NCBI RefSeq assembly: GCF_017873095.1
Contig: NZ_JAGGJU010000014.1
Location: forward strand, 1-64,000
Direction: 5' to 3'
DNA length: 64,000 bases
Source: Heterorhizobium halophytocola
GTDB lineage: Bacteria; Pseudomonadota; Alphaproteobacteria; Rhizobiales; Rhizobiaceae
The position numbers were made by a program, and so were the translations under genes. The notes beneath the pieces are model-generated. The model worked only from the letters and a program-made list of their open reading frames with translations. It searched no databases and was not told the origin of the DNA. Within the stretch, counting starts at the first letter, position 1. The number at the start of each line of letters is the position of its first letter. Positions 26,192 to 35,420 of this stretch are shown here, piece by piece.

Positions 26192-26306
26192 ATTGCTGCC
26201 ATGCTCGAAGGCACTGGATTCGCAACGTAATCTTGAAATCGAAGACTTCGGAGCAGGCATCGGCGGCGGTGTCGGCATCGCGGTCGCATGGCTTGACGAG
26301 GATGAC

Positions 26307-27383
26307 ATGGGTGAATTGGCGGCAGGGCATGGTGTTCCGGTAATCACGCAGCATGCCCGGCGAAGCCGGTACAGGGTCGAGTGGCCGACGCTGCTGCTGC
26401 TTGTCGGCTGCTACGGCGTCTGGCTGGGCTCCGGCTATTATCTCTATCCGTCGTGGCCGGTGGCGGCGCTGCTGATCATGGGCGTGGCGGTCGCGCTGCA
26501 CGGGTCGCTTCAGCACGAGGTGCTGCACGGTCATCCGACCCGCAATGCGCTGGTCAACGAAGCGCTCGTCTTCCTCTCGATCGGCCTTTTCTATCCCTAT
26601 CGCAGCTACAAGCACACCCATCTGCAGCATCATGCGGATGAGCGGCTGACCGACCCCTATGACGACCCGGAAAGCTACTACAAGGCGCTCGCCGACTGGG
26701 CGCGGATGCCGCGTCTCATCAAGATGCTGCTCGCCATCAACAACACGCTGGTCGGCCGGGTGACGATCGGTCCGCTGATGATGATCCTCGGCTTCACGCT
26801 TGGCGAATGGCGAAAAATCATCCGCGGCGACCGCAAGACGGCGAAGGCATGGGCTCTGCATGCCGCAAGCCTCGTGCCGACACTCGCACTGATTCAGTTC
26901 GGCTTCGGCATTCCCGTCTGGCTCTATGCGCTGACCGCGGCCTATCTCGGTGTGGCGCTGCTGTCGATCCGGACCTATTGCGAACACCAGTGGAGCGAAA
27001 ACGTCGACGGGCGCACGATCATCGTCGAGACATCGATCCTGGCGCCGCTTTTCCTCAACAACAATCTCCACATCGTCCATCACAAGCTGCCGACGGCTGC
27101 CTGGTACCGGCTGCCGGGGCTCTACCGCGAGCGGCGCGCGGAATGGCAGGCGATGAACGGCGGCTATGTCTATTCGAGCTACCTGGACATCCTGAAGGCG
27201 CATGCGCTGAGGCCCAAGGAGCCGGTGGTGCATCCGCAGTTGCGACGCGAGACGGCAGGGCTTTCGATCAAGGGCCTGCTGGAGGTCCCGGTCGACGCAC
27301 CCTTGGCTTGGAACACGCAAACTGTGGTGGAGAGCGACGCGGCGATGGTCGCCTACAGCAAGCTTGCCGACGCCGCCGGCTGA
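26307..27383 (+). CDS. Fatty acid desaturase
   Basis: A 358-residue membrane desaturase with the three histidine boxes of the acyl-lipid/acyl-CoA family: HEVLH (70-74), HTHLQHH (103-109) and HIVHH (255-259). These hold the di-iron centre. Four or more hydrophobic segments lie between them. It introduces a double bond into membrane lipid or acyl chains, or hydroxylates them; the exact substrate is not clear. The ATG at 26307 has GAGGAT upstream; the frame is open much further but that part overlaps the xre gene and is not coding. Its last 31 bp overlap the end of the convergent araC-type gene. Confidence 0.9.
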   Translation: MGELAAGHGVPVITQHARRSRYRVEWPTLLLLVGCYGVWLGSGYYLYPSWPVAALLIMGVAVALHGSLQHEVLHGHPTRNALVNEALVFLSIGLFYPYRSYKHTHLQHHADERLTDPYDDPESYYKALADWARMPRLIKMLLAINNTLVGRVTIGPLMMILGFTLGEWRKIIRGDRKTAKAWALHAASLVPTLALIQFGFGIPVWLYALTAAYLGVALLSIRTYCEHQWSENVDGRTIIVETSILAPLFLNNNLHIVHHKLPTAAWYRLPGLYRERRAEWQAMNGGYVYSSYLDILKAHALRPKEPVVHPQLRRETAGLSIKGLLEVPVDAPLAWNTQTVVESDAAMVAYSKLADAAG

Positions 27384-28189
27384 GACCGGTCGCGGGCAAG
27401 ATAGATCCGCGGCGGACTGCCCAGCATACGCTTGAACATGGTGGTGAAGGCCGCGACGCTGTCATAGCCGAGATCGAGGGCCACGGTTGTGACCGGTTCG
27501 CCATCGGCCAAGCGCGGCAGGGCGGCAAACAGGCAGGCCTGCTGGCGCCAGGTCGACAGGCTGAGCCCTGTCTCGCGCCGGAAAATCCGGGTGAAGGTTC
27601 TCCGGCTCATCGACATCTGATCCGCCCAGCGATCGATCGGCAGCTCGGCCGTCGGTTGCGCGACGAAGCTGCGGCAAAGCGCGGCAAGCCTTGGATCCGA
27701 CGGAAAGGGCAGCGCCAGCCCGCGCTCCGGCAAGGTCGAGATGACGTCGAGCAAAAGCGGCATGATCAGGGCTGCACGAGCGGGGGTGTTGTCTTCCGGT
27801 TCGGGATTGACGGCGGCCACGATCAGCGCTCGCGCCAGGTCGGTCACCCCGACCGTCTTCACCCGCTCCGGCAGACCCGCGACCACCCCGGGTGCCAGAT
27901 AGAGCGACAGCATGGTGACATCGACCAGCATCTCCACCGAATGCGCTATCCCCGGCGCGATCCACAGGGCGTGACCGGGCGGAAGCATCCAGCGACCTTC
28001 CTCCGTTGCGACCACCACGACACCCTTGGCGGCATAGAGCAGCTGCGCGCGGCTATGGGTATGACGCTCCACCCTGTGGCCAGCCGGATAGAAGCGTGGC
28101 AACGACTTTATCGGCCCTGCCGCCGCCTCGATCGTGTTGAGGCTGCTCAGATGCAGCTCATGCGAGTCCGCGGGATGAAGAATTGGCAT
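27353..28189 (-). CDS. AraC-family transcriptional regulator with cupin domain
   Basis: A 278-residue regulator. A cupin sensor covers about residues 30-110 (RVERHTHSRAQLLYAAKGVVV, WMLPPGHALWIAPGIAHSV). The C-terminal double HTH of AraC type lies at about residues 180-265 (ADQMSMSRRTFTRIFRRETG and VALDLGYDSVAAFTTMFKRM). It is divergent from the Fsr-like exporter gene about 100 bp away, so it probably controls that exporter, an arrangement common for this family. Its 3' end overlaps the desaturase gene by 31 bp. Confidence 0.92.
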   Translation of the reverse strand: MPILHPADSHELHLSSLNTIEAAAGPIKSLPRFYPAGHRVERHTHSRAQLLYAAKGVVVVATEEGRWMLPPGHALWIAPGIAHSVEMLVDVTMLSLYLAPGVVAGLPERVKTVGVTDLARALIVAAVNPEPEDNTPARAALIMPLLLDVISTLPERGLALPFPSDPRLAALCRSFVAQPTAELPIDRWADQMSMSRRTFTRIFRRETGLSLSTWRQQACLFAALPRLADGEPVTTVALDLGYDSVAAFTTMFKRMLGSPPRIYLARDRSQPAASASLL

Positions 28190-28289
28190 CGATCAAATGG
28201 CCCACTTGCGAAAAAACTGGACCGAAACACGAAAGCAGGTCCCGCGCAATCGGTCTATCAAGGTCGTCCCGATAATGGAGCCCTTCACG

Positions 28290-29507
28290 ATGGCCGACAC
28301 AGCACCCGGCATGCCGATCAAGACCGAAGCAACGGTGTTCAACATCATCATGGCGATCAGTTTCTGCCATCTGCTCAACGACACGATGCAGTCGCTGATC
28401 CCGGCGCTTTATCCGATGATCAAGCAGAGCTACGCGCTCGACTTCGCCGAGATCGGTCTGCTCGGACTGGTGTTTCAGGTGACGGCATCGCTGCTGCAGC
28501 CGCTCATCGGCATCTATACCGACAAGCGGCCACTGCCCTATTCGCTGGCGGCCGGCATGAGCTCGACACTCATCGGACTGCTGCTGCTGGCCTATGCCCA
28601 CAGTTATTGGATGCTGCTGGTCGGCGCCGGTGTCGTCGGTCTGGGGTCGGCGATCTTTCATCCGGAATCCTCGCGCGTCGCACGTCTGGCGTCCGGCGGG
28701 CGCCATGGCCTTGCACAGTCGCTGTTCCAGGTTGGCGGCAATTTCGGCTCGGCGATCGGCCCGCTGCTGGCCGCCTTCATCGTGTTGCCGAACGGCCAGA
28801 CAAGCGTGGCCTGGTTCTGCGTCATCGCGCTTGTCGGCATCGCCGTGCTCTGGCGGGTCGGCAACTGGTATGCAGAGAACAGGCGCGCCAATGCCAAGCG
28901 CCCGCCGGCGAGCCCGCTCGTCGCATTGCCGCGCGCGGTCGTCATCAAGGCGATCTGCGTGCTGGCTCTGCTGGTGTTTTCCAAATATGTCTACATGGCC
29001 AGCATCTCCAGCTACTACACCTTCTACATGATCGAGCGGTTTGCGGTTTCCGTGCAGCAGGCGCAGATCCTGCTGTTCGTCTTCCTCGGCGCAGTGGCGG
29101 TCGGAACCGTCGCCGGCGGACCGATCGTCGACTGGTTCGGCACGAAATTTGTCATCTGGTTCTCGATCCTCGGCACCCTGCCGTTCACGCTCGCGCTTCC
29201 CTATGTCGGGTTCTATCCAACCGTCGTGCTGACCTTCATTATCGGCGTGATCCTCGCCTCGGCCTTCTCGGCGATCGTCGTCTTCGCCCAGGAACTCGTG
29301 CCCGGCCGCGTCGGCATGATTGCCGGCCTGTTCTTCGGCTTCGCCTTCGGCATTGGCGGCATTGCCGCTGCGATTCTCGGCGTGGTGGCCGATCATTACG
29401 GCATCGAATTCGTCTACCGCCTCTGCTCCTATTTGCCGCTGATCGGTCTCATGACGGTGTTCTTGCCGGATATCGGCAAGGGCCGTCGCCACCTCGCCCG
29501 GACTTGA
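28290..29507 (+). CDS. MFS exporter of the fosmidomycin-resistance (Fsr) type
   Basis: A 405-residue major facilitator protein with 12 predicted transmembrane helices. The family opening FNIIMAISFCHLLNDTMQSLIPALYP and the later GSAIFHPESSRVARLASGGRHGLAQSLFQVGGNFG are characteristic of Fsr-like efflux proteins. It would pump a drug or metabolite out across the inner membrane. The ATG at 28290 has GGAG nine bases upstream; in-frame ATGs at 28275 and 28197 are less supported. The divergent AraC regulator is its likely controller. The real substrate is unknown. Confidence 0.92.
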   Translation: MADTAPGMPIKTEATVFNIIMAISFCHLLNDTMQSLIPALYPMIKQSYALDFAEIGLLGLVFQVTASLLQPLIGIYTDKRPLPYSLAAGMSSTLIGLLLLAYAHSYWMLLVGAGVVGLGSAIFHPESSRVARLASGGRHGLAQSLFQVGGNFGSAIGPLLAAFIVLPNGQTSVAWFCVIALVGIAVLWRVGNWYAENRRANAKRPPASPLVALPRAVVIKAICVLALLVFSKYVYMASISSYYTFYMIERFAVSVQQAQILLFVFLGAVAVGTVAGGPIVDWFGTKFVIWFSILGTLPFTLALPYVGFYPTVVLTFIIGVILASAFSAIVVFAQELVPGRVGMIAGLFFGFAFGIGGIAAAILGVVADHYGIEFVYRLCSYLPLIGLMTVFLPDIGKGRRHLART

Positions 29508-29570
29508 CGGCGCGGGCCGCTCGGGCGAGCCTGTCGCGCTTAAGGTGCTAATGAGGACGAGGGCTCGCCG

Positions 29571-30218
29571 ATGACATCGCTTGCGCATCGCATGCCGCAG
29601 CTGGCGGCGCCCCTGCAGGCGCGGGGTTCGCCCGGCAAGCTGACGCTTGCACTGGCCGGATCGCTGGCCTTCACGGCGATCGGCACCGTTCTGGTCGTCC
29701 AGGGCTTTGGCCGGTCCGCCGGCTTCGTGCAGATCAGTGTCGGCTCTGTCGGGGTGCTGTTCTTCGGCCTGTGTGCAATCCTGATCGGCTGGAGGCTGTT
29801 GAGCGAGCGCGGCGTGCTGGTGACGATCGGGCCGCAGGGGATCCGGGACCTGCGGGTTTCGACCACGACATTTCCCTGGCAGGCGATCCAGAGAGCCTAT
29901 CCCTGGTCGTTCGGGCGCCAGCAGATGATGATCCTGACGCTGCGGCCGGAGATGGAGGAGGTGCTCGCGCCGCACTATACGCGCATCTATCGCTGGTCGC
30001 GTCAGGCAAACCGCAGGCTGGGCATCGACGGGATCTGCGTCACGGCGGCAGGCCTCGACACGGATCTTGCAACCATGGTCGACACGGCCATGCTGTTTGC
30101 CCGCGCTGCCCAGTTCGAGGAGCGGGATCCAGCCGGTGGCTCCGTCGCGGTGGGGCAACTGTCATCGCCGGTGATCGACAATGGACAGGCGGAAGATGAT
30201 GATCGTCAGGCGATATGA
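29571..30218 (+). CDS. STM3941-family membrane protein of unknown function
   Basis: A 215-residue protein with two transmembrane helices (about 22-45 and 54-77), followed by a PH-like cytoplasmic domain (TIGPQGIRDLRVSTTTFPWQAIQRAYPWSF). This pattern matches the STM3941 family, whose function is not known. It lies 63 bp behind the Fsr-like gene in the same direction and overlaps the end of the convergent DUF3422 gene by 13 bp. It may be co-transcribed with the exporter. Confidence 0.75.
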   Translation: MTSLAHRMPQLAAPLQARGSPGKLTLALAGSLAFTAIGTVLVVQGFGRSAGFVQISVGSVGVLFFGLCAILIGWRLLSERGVLVTIGPQGIRDLRVSTTTFPWQAIQRAYPWSFGRQQMMILTLRPEMEEVLAPHYTRIYRWSRQANRRLGIDGICVTAAGLDTDLATMVDTAMLFARAAQFEERDPAGGSVAVGQLSSPVIDNGQAEDDDRQAI

Positions 30219-31471
30219 CGGCGCCGGATCCGTCTTACGATCCACCACACGGTAATCACCACCACCGGCACTGCGGCGCCGGTCGCGACGGCCGGATCGA
30301 CCGGCAGGAGATCGTGGCTGAGGGCTTTCAGCACATAGCCGACGAGGCCGATGACGTAATAGGAGATGGCGGCGACCGACAGGCCCTCGACTGTCTGCTG
30401 CAGGCGCAACTGCATTTCCGCGCGCCGGTTCATTGCCGCCAGAAGGTCGGAATTCTGCCGTTCCAGTTCGACGTCGATCCAGGATCGAACGAGGCCGGTG
30501 GCGCGCGACAGCTTGCGGGACAGGTTGGCCTGACGTTCCTCCACCGCCTGGCAGGTGCGCATGGCGGGTGCCAGACGCCGCCCGAGGAAGGACCCGAGCG
30601 TTTCGGCGCCCGACACCGGCATTTCTTCCAGCGCCTGTATGCGCTCCGACACGATACCGTCATAGGCGCGCGACGCGCCGAAGCGATAGAGGCTGAAGGC
30701 GGCATTGGCCTCCAGTTCCGCGGCAAGCCCGGTAATCTCATAGAGAATGGCATCGGCTTCGTCGCGGGCATTGTCCTTCATTCGCCGCGTTATGTCCGCC
30801 AGCCCGTCCTCGATGCGGCGGATATCGGAGGAGAGCTGCTGGGCAAGCGGCAGGCCCAGCATGGCGAGCGTCCGATAGGTTTCGATGTCGAGCAGGCGCT
30901 GCGCGAGTGCACCCCGTCGCGCAGCACTCAGGCCGTGGTCGACCAGCAGCATCTGCGTCAATCCGTTGCCGTCCTGGCGGAAGTCGGTGAGAACGGTCGC
31001 CTGCCCCTTTTCCACCTCGCTGTGGCAGAGGCTCGCGGGGTCGAAGGCAGACAAGGCATTTCGTGCGTCGTCTCCGTCGCCGCGAATTTCGAGGCGGATC
31101 GCCGAGATCAGCGTACCGGGAGGCGAGAAGCCGTCGCCGAACGGGTGCGGAGACACGTCTCCGCCAAAGGCCGGGGGCAGCGGGCCGTCCCAGAAGAAGG
31201 TGGAGAATTCCGTGTGCCGCTCCCAGCGCAAGGTACCCTGTCCCCAGGCGAGAGCATGATACCGCGCATTCTGTTCCGGCGGCGCGATGCCGCGGGCGCG
31301 CGACAGATCCGAGATCACGGCATGATGGACGATCGAGCCACCCTCCATCATGAAGGCAAGCTGGAAGATCAGGCGATCTGGCCCCAGCAGGGCATAGGGT
31401 CTTGCATGGATTTCGCCGAGGGCTGCGGCCCGCTCTGGCGCCACGGGATAAGCAAACTGGCTGTTCGACAC
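30206..31471 (-). CDS. DUF3422 family protein
   Basis: A 421-residue DUF3422 protein. The N-terminus is SQFAYPVAPERAAALGEIHARPYALL. A central coiled-coil-like helical region includes RRIEDGLADITRRMKDN and ERQANLSRKLSRATGLVRSW. Two transmembrane helices lie at the C-terminus (about 370-390 and 400-417), followed by the basic tail RRIRRRHIA. The start is a GTG at 31471 with GAGGGAG upstream. Function is unknown; the family is common in alpha- and betaproteobacteria. It forms a single-gene unit here. Confidence 0.85.
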   Translation of the reverse strand: MSNSQFAYPVAPERAAALGEIHARPYALLGPDRLIFQLAFMMEGGSIVHHAVISDLSRARGIAPPEQNARYHALAWGQGTLRWERHTEFSTFFWDGPLPPAFGGDVSPHPFGDGFSPPGTLISAIRLEIRGDGDDARNALSAFDPASLCHSEVEKGQATVLTDFRQDGNGLTQMLLVDHGLSAARRGALAQRLLDIETYRTLAMLGLPLAQQLSSDIRRIEDGLADITRRMKDNARDEADAILYEITGLAAELEANAAFSLYRFGASRAYDGIVSERIQALEEMPVSGAETLGSFLGRRLAPAMRTCQAVEERQANLSRKLSRATGLVRSWIDVELERQNSDLLAAMNRRAEMQLRLQQTVEGLSVAAISYYVIGLVGYVLKALSHDLLPVDPAVATGAAVPVVVITVWWIVRRIRRRHIA

Positions 31472-31615
31472 CGTCTCCCTCTCTTTTCGCCGGTCGACTT
31501 TAGCAGAGGACAATGCGGGTGGACAGCAAGGCGAATGTCGCGGTTTTCGACCGCGGTGCCGGTCCCCGCATGGGGGTAGGGAGCATGCCGCCAATGCATG
31601 ACGGTCGACTGGATA

Positions 31616-31650
31616 AATTATTTGACCAATTCTTCACCTGTCGATAGATC
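31616..31650 (+). promoter_or_regulatory. Possible promoter and operator of the fadR-lutABC operon
   Basis: TTGACC (31622-31627) and TAGATC (31645-31650) are 17 bp apart and resemble -35 and -10 boxes. They overlap AATT-N5-GACCAATT (31616-31631), which partly resembles LldR operators of the AATTGG...CCAATT kind. The ribosome binding site GGAGGAGGAG begins at 31653. Confidence 0.35.
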
Positions 31651-31669
31651 TTGGAGGAGGAGATCGATC

Positions 31670-32500
31670 GTGGACGAGGCAAGCCTGTTTTCCGGCATCA
31701 GCCATGGACGCACCGCCGACGAGGTGGTGCGGCAGATCGAAGGCATGATCCTCGACGGCGTGCTGCGCGACGGGGATCGGTTGCCCGGTGAACGCGATCT
31801 GGCAGAGTCCTTCGACGTGTCCCGGCCGATCCTGCGGGAGGCGCTGAAACTTCTGGAAGCACGCGGCCTGGTGCGCAGCCAGCATGGTGGCGGCACCTTC
31901 GTTGCCGATATTGTCGGCCAGGTGTTTTCAGAGCCGCTGACGGCACTGATATCAAGGCATCCCAGAGCGACCCGCGACTATCTCGACTATCGCCGCGAGC
32001 TGGAGGGCATGACGGCGGAACTGGCAGCACTGCGGGCGACGGAGGCCGACAAGGCGCTTCTTGCCAGGATCATCACGGACATGCGCCAGGCCCACGCGGA
32101 AAGCCGCGCCGAGGACGAGATGCGCGCCGATGTCGAGTTTCACAATGCGATCGGCGAAGCGGCGCACAACATCATCCTGCTCCACACGCTGCGCGCCTGT
32201 TACCGGCTGCTCAGCGAGGGGATCGTGCTGAACCGGCAGGCGGTATTCGACAACGGGTTGTCGGGCGCCGCACTGCTTGCCCAGCACGAGGCAATCTTCG
32301 ATGCCATCGTCGCCGGGGATGCGGCTGCCGCCAAGCAGGCAGCGCAGGACCATATCGATTTTGTCCGCCGCGCCGTCGACGAGGCCGAGCAGGCGGGAGA
32401 ACGCGGGCGGGTCGCCCGCCTCAGGCTGCTACAGCGCGACGCCCAGGCGGCGGCCGTCGGCCGCACCGGCAAACGCGAACTTGAACCCAAGGGGCAGTGA
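31670..32500 (+). CDS. FadR-type GntR regulator of lactate utilisation
   Basis: A 276-residue GntR regulator. The winged helix (about residues 12-80) includes VVRQIEGMILDGVLRDGDRLPGER and VSRPILREALKLLEARGLV, and the FCD effector domain (about 95-240) includes ADVEFHNAIGEAAHNIIL. The start is a GTG at 31670, seven bases behind GGAGGAGGAG. Its stop lies 5 bp before the lutA start. In E. coli (LldR) and other bacteria, FadR-type regulators in this position repress L-lactate genes until lactate binds. The same role is inferred here. Confidence 0.9.
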   Translation: MDEASLFSGISHGRTADEVVRQIEGMILDGVLRDGDRLPGERDLAESFDVSRPILREALKLLEARGLVRSQHGGGTFVADIVGQVFSEPLTALISRHPRATRDYLDYRRELEGMTAELAALRATEADKALLARIITDMRQAHAESRAEDEMRADVEFHNAIGEAAHNIILLHTLRACYRLLSEGIVLNRQAVFDNGLSGAALLAQHEAIFDAIVAGDAAAAKQAAQDHIDFVRRAVDEAEQAGERGRVARLRLLQRDAQAAAVGRTGKRELEPKGQ

Positions 32501-32504
32501 AGGC

Positions 32505-33284
32505 ATGACGACAGCGCAAACCATGACGAAGCCGAAGGTCGGGCTGTTCGCCACCTGTCTGGTCGATCTCTTTCGCCCGACGGTCGGCTTTGCCGCCGCG
32601 CAGCTGATCGAGGATGCCGGGTGCGAGGTGCATGTGCCGATGGCGCAGACCTGTTGCGGCCAGCCGGCCTATAATTCCGGCGACCGCAAGGACAGCCGCG
32701 ATCTCGCCGTCCAGGTGATTGAGCTGTTCGAGGCATTCGATTATGTCGTGGCGCCGTCCGGCTCCTGTGCGGCCATGCTGAAGAAGCATTATCCGGAGCT
32801 TTTCAAGGGGGACGCCCAATGGGAGGAGCGCTGTCGGCGCTTTTCCGACAAGGTTCACGAACTCGTCTCGTTCCTGACCGATGTGATGTTCGTGCCGGGC
32901 GTGTCGGCCAAGCTGGCCGGGACCGTCACCTATCACGACAGCTGCTCGGGCCTGCGCGAACTCGGGGTTCAGACCCAGCCGCGCAAGCTGTTGGCCTCGG
33001 TCGAGGGACTGGAGGTCAGGGAGATGGACGGCAGTGATGTCTGCTGCGGCTTCGGCGGCACCTTCTGCGTCAAATATGCCGATATCTCCAACGCCATCGT
33101 GTCGAAGAAGACCAAGGCGATCGTCGAGACCGGTGCCGACATGATGCTTGCGGGTGACATGGGCTGTCTGATGAACATGGCCGGCAAGCTGAAGCGCGAG
33201 GGATCGGCAATCGAAGTGCGCCATGTGGCCGAGGTGCTGGCCGGGATGACCGCCAAGGCACCGATCGCAGGCTCGGGCAAGTGA
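32505..33284 (+). CDS. lutA: L-lactate oxidation protein LutA/LldE (CCG-domain Fe-S protein)
   Basis: A 259-residue LutA/LldE with two CCG domains: TCCGQPAYNSG (Cys49-Cys50-Gly) and VCCGFGGTFCVKY (Cys179-181 region). These coordinate an iron-sulfur cluster of the heterodisulfide-reductase kind. With LutB and LutC it forms a cytoplasmic complex that oxidises L-lactate to pyruvate. The ATG at 32505 follows the regulator stop by 5 bp, and lutB starts 11 bp after its own stop. Confidence 0.94.
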   Translation: MTTAQTMTKPKVGLFATCLVDLFRPTVGFAAAQLIEDAGCEVHVPMAQTCCGQPAYNSGDRKDSRDLAVQVIELFEAFDYVVAPSGSCAAMLKKHYPELFKGDAQWEERCRRFSDKVHELVSFLTDVMFVPGVSAKLAGTVTYHDSCSGLRELGVQTQPRKLLASVEGLEVREMDGSDVCCGFGGTFCVKYADISNAIVSKKTKAIVETGADMMLAGDMGCLMNMAGKLKREGSAIEVRHVAEVLAGMTAKAPIAGSGK

Positions 33285-33294
33285 GGAGGCGGAG

Positions 33295-34728
33295 ATGGAA
33301 CTGACGACCGACCGGTTCAAGGACAATGCCTTCGGCGCGCTTGGCGATGCGCAGTTGCAGCGGGCGCTGAAGAATGTCGAAACCGGCTTCATCGCCAAGC
33401 GGGCGATCGCCGCCGCCGCCCTTCCCGAATTCGAGGACATCCGCGATCGCGGTAAGGCGATCAAGGATCATACGCTCGACAATCTCGACCTCTATCTGGA
33501 AGCCTATGAGGAGAAGGTGACGGCCGCGGGCGGCCATGTCCACTGGGCCGAGACCGCCGAAGACGCGCGCAACATCATCCTCGACATCTGCAAGCGGGTT
33601 GGCGCCAGGACCGTCACCAAGGGCAAGTCGATGATCACAGAGGAGATCAATCTCAACGAATTCCTCGAAGGCGAGGGCGTTCAGCCGATCGAGACGGATC
33701 TCGGCGAATACATCATCCAGCTGCGCGGTGAGCATCCCAGCCATATCATCGCGCCGGCCGTTCACCTCAACCGGGATCAGGTCGAGGCGGATTTCCGCCG
33801 CGTCCACACCCATCTCGACGTCGCGCGTGACCTGACGGAGCCCGAAACGCTGCTGTCGGAAGCCCGCGGCGTGCTGCGCCAGCGCTATTTCGAGGCGGAT
33901 GTCGGGATCACCGGGGCGAATTTCCTGATTGCCGAGACCGGCTCCTCGGTCATTGTTACCAATGAAGGCAATGGCGATCTGACCCAGTCGCTCGGCAAGG
34001 TGCATGTCGTCGTCGCCTCGCTGGAAAAGATCGTCCCGACGCTGGAAGACTGCGCCCAGATCCTCAGGCTTCTGGCGCGTTCGGCGACCGGGCAGGATAT
34101 GTCGGTCTACACCACATTTTCCACCGGGCCGAAACGGGCCGACGATCCGGATGGACCCGACGAATACCATGTCGTGCTGCTCGACAACGGCCGCTCATCG
34201 ATGCTCGGCACCGAGTTCCAGGAAATGCTCCGCTGCATCCGTTGCGGCGCTTGCATCAACCATTGTCCCGTCTATCACGCCGTCGGTGGCCATGCCTATG
34301 GCTCGGTTTATCCGGGGCCCATGGGGGCCGTCCTAACGCCGGCCCTGTTCGGCATCGAGAATTCGGCCGAACTGCCCAATGCCTCGACCTTTTGCGGCCG
34401 CTGCGAAGCGGTCTGTCCGATGCGCATTCCCTTGCCGAAGATGATGCGGCACTGGCGCGAGAAGGAATTCGAGCGGCATCTGTCGCCGGCCACCGTGCGC
34501 TACGGTCTCGGCGTCTGGGCGTTCTTTGCGAAGCGGCCTGCGCTCTACCAGGCTGCCACGCGTCTCGCGATGCGCGCGCTTTCACTGATCGGCGGTAGAA
34601 GCCATAGGCTCCGGCATTTGCCGCTTGCCGGCGGCTGGACCAAATATCGCGATCTGCCGGCACCGGAGGGACAGACATTCCTGGCCCAGTGGGAAGCTGC
34701 CAAAGCCGGGCGGAGGAAGGTGGCATGA
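33295..34728 (+). CDS. lutB: L-lactate oxidation Fe-S protein LutB/LldF
   Basis: A 477-residue LutB. The N-terminal LUD domain (about 70-300) contains KSMITEEINLNEFLE and ITGANFLIAETGS. A two-cluster ferredoxin region follows: CIRCGACINHCP (Cys314, 317, 320, 324) and CGRCEAVCP (Cys367, 370, 374). A C-terminal DUF3390-like segment completes it. It carries electrons between the LutA and LutC parts of lactate oxidation. Its stop overlaps the lutC start. Confidence 0.95.
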   Translation: MELTTDRFKDNAFGALGDAQLQRALKNVETGFIAKRAIAAAALPEFEDIRDRGKAIKDHTLDNLDLYLEAYEEKVTAAGGHVHWAETAEDARNIILDICKRVGARTVTKGKSMITEEINLNEFLEGEGVQPIETDLGEYIIQLRGEHPSHIIAPAVHLNRDQVEADFRRVHTHLDVARDLTEPETLLSEARGVLRQRYFEADVGITGANFLIAETGSSVIVTNEGNGDLTQSLGKVHVVVASLEKIVPTLEDCAQILRLLARSATGQDMSVYTTFSTGPKRADDPDGPDEYHVVLLDNGRSSMLGTEFQEMLRCIRCGACINHCPVYHAVGGHAYGSVYPGPMGAVLTPALFGIENSAELPNASTFCGRCEAVCPMRIPLPKMMRHWREKEFERHLSPATVRYGLGVWAFFAKRPALYQAATRLAMRALSLIGGRSHRLRHLPLAGGWTKYRDLPAPEGQTFLAQWEAAKAGRRKVA

Positions 34729-35402
34729 CGATGAGCGGCAAGACAGCCATTCTCGGCAAGATTCGCGGTTCGCTCGGTGCCGACCGCGATGACGAGACGC
34801 GCCGCCGGACCGTTGCCGAGCGTATTGCCTCCCCGCCGGTCGGCATCATTCCGGCCCGTGGACAGCTGCCGTTGGAAGACAGGATCGCATTGTTCCGCGC
34901 CATGGCGGAGAAATACAATGCCACGACCGACAGGATCGATACCCTCGATCGCCTGCCGGCTGCAGTCGGCGAATTCCTGCGCGCCCATAACCTGCCGGCG
35001 GTCTTGCGCATGGGGGCGGATCCTCGCCTGGCCGAGGCCCCATGGTCGTCCGAAAACACGCTTGAGATCCGCCACGGCGCGTCCGACGGCCTTGATCTCG
35101 TCGGCATCAGCCATGCCTTCGGTGGCATTGCCGAGACCGGCACGCTGGCGCTGCTGTCCGGGGCGGACAATCCGGTGACGATCAGCTTCCTGCCCGAGCA
35201 GCATATCGTGGTCGTGGCGGCTGACGCGATCGGTGGCGATCTGGAAACGGTCTTCGCGAGGCTGCGGGCCGCGAACGGCAAGGCGACCATGCCGCGGACG
35301 CTGAACTTCATTACCGGGCCCTCGCGCTCGGCCGATATCGAGCAGAAACTGCTCTTGGGCGCCCATGGCCCCAAGGCGCTGCATATCATCGTCGTCGGTT
35401 AG
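34725..35402 (+). CDS. lutC: L-lactate oxidation protein LutC/LldG (LUD domain)
   Basis: A 225-residue LUD-domain protein. The family core is visible as GISHAFGGIAETGTLALLSG near residue 130 and LNFITGPSRSADIEQKLLLGAHGPKALHIIVVG at the end. It completes the lutABC set. The ATG at 34725 overlaps the lutB stop (ATGA); an ATG six bases further on is also possible. No lactate permease gene follows. Confidence 0.93.
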   Translation: MTMSGKTAILGKIRGSLGADRDDETRRRTVAERIASPPVGIIPARGQLPLEDRIALFRAMAEKYNATTDRIDTLDRLPAAVGEFLRAHNLPAVLRMGADPRLAEAPWSSENTLEIRHGASDGLDLVGISHAFGGIAETGTLALLSGADNPVTISFLPEQHIVVVAADAIGGDLETVFARLRAANGKATMPRTLNFITGPSRSADIEQKLLLGAHGPKALHIIVVG

Positions 35403-35420
35403 GTCACGAAGCGCCTTTTC

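Noticed and set aside
25119..26306. Upstream extension of the desaturase frame
   Set aside because: It runs through the xre gene on the opposite strand and has no desaturase-like features before residue 1 of the 26307 start.
28158..30158. Minus-strand open frame of 666 codons opposite the Fsr-like exporter gene
   Set aside because: Antisense to a clear 12-helix MFS protein; low-complexity Asp/Arg/His/Gln composition and no ribosome binding site.
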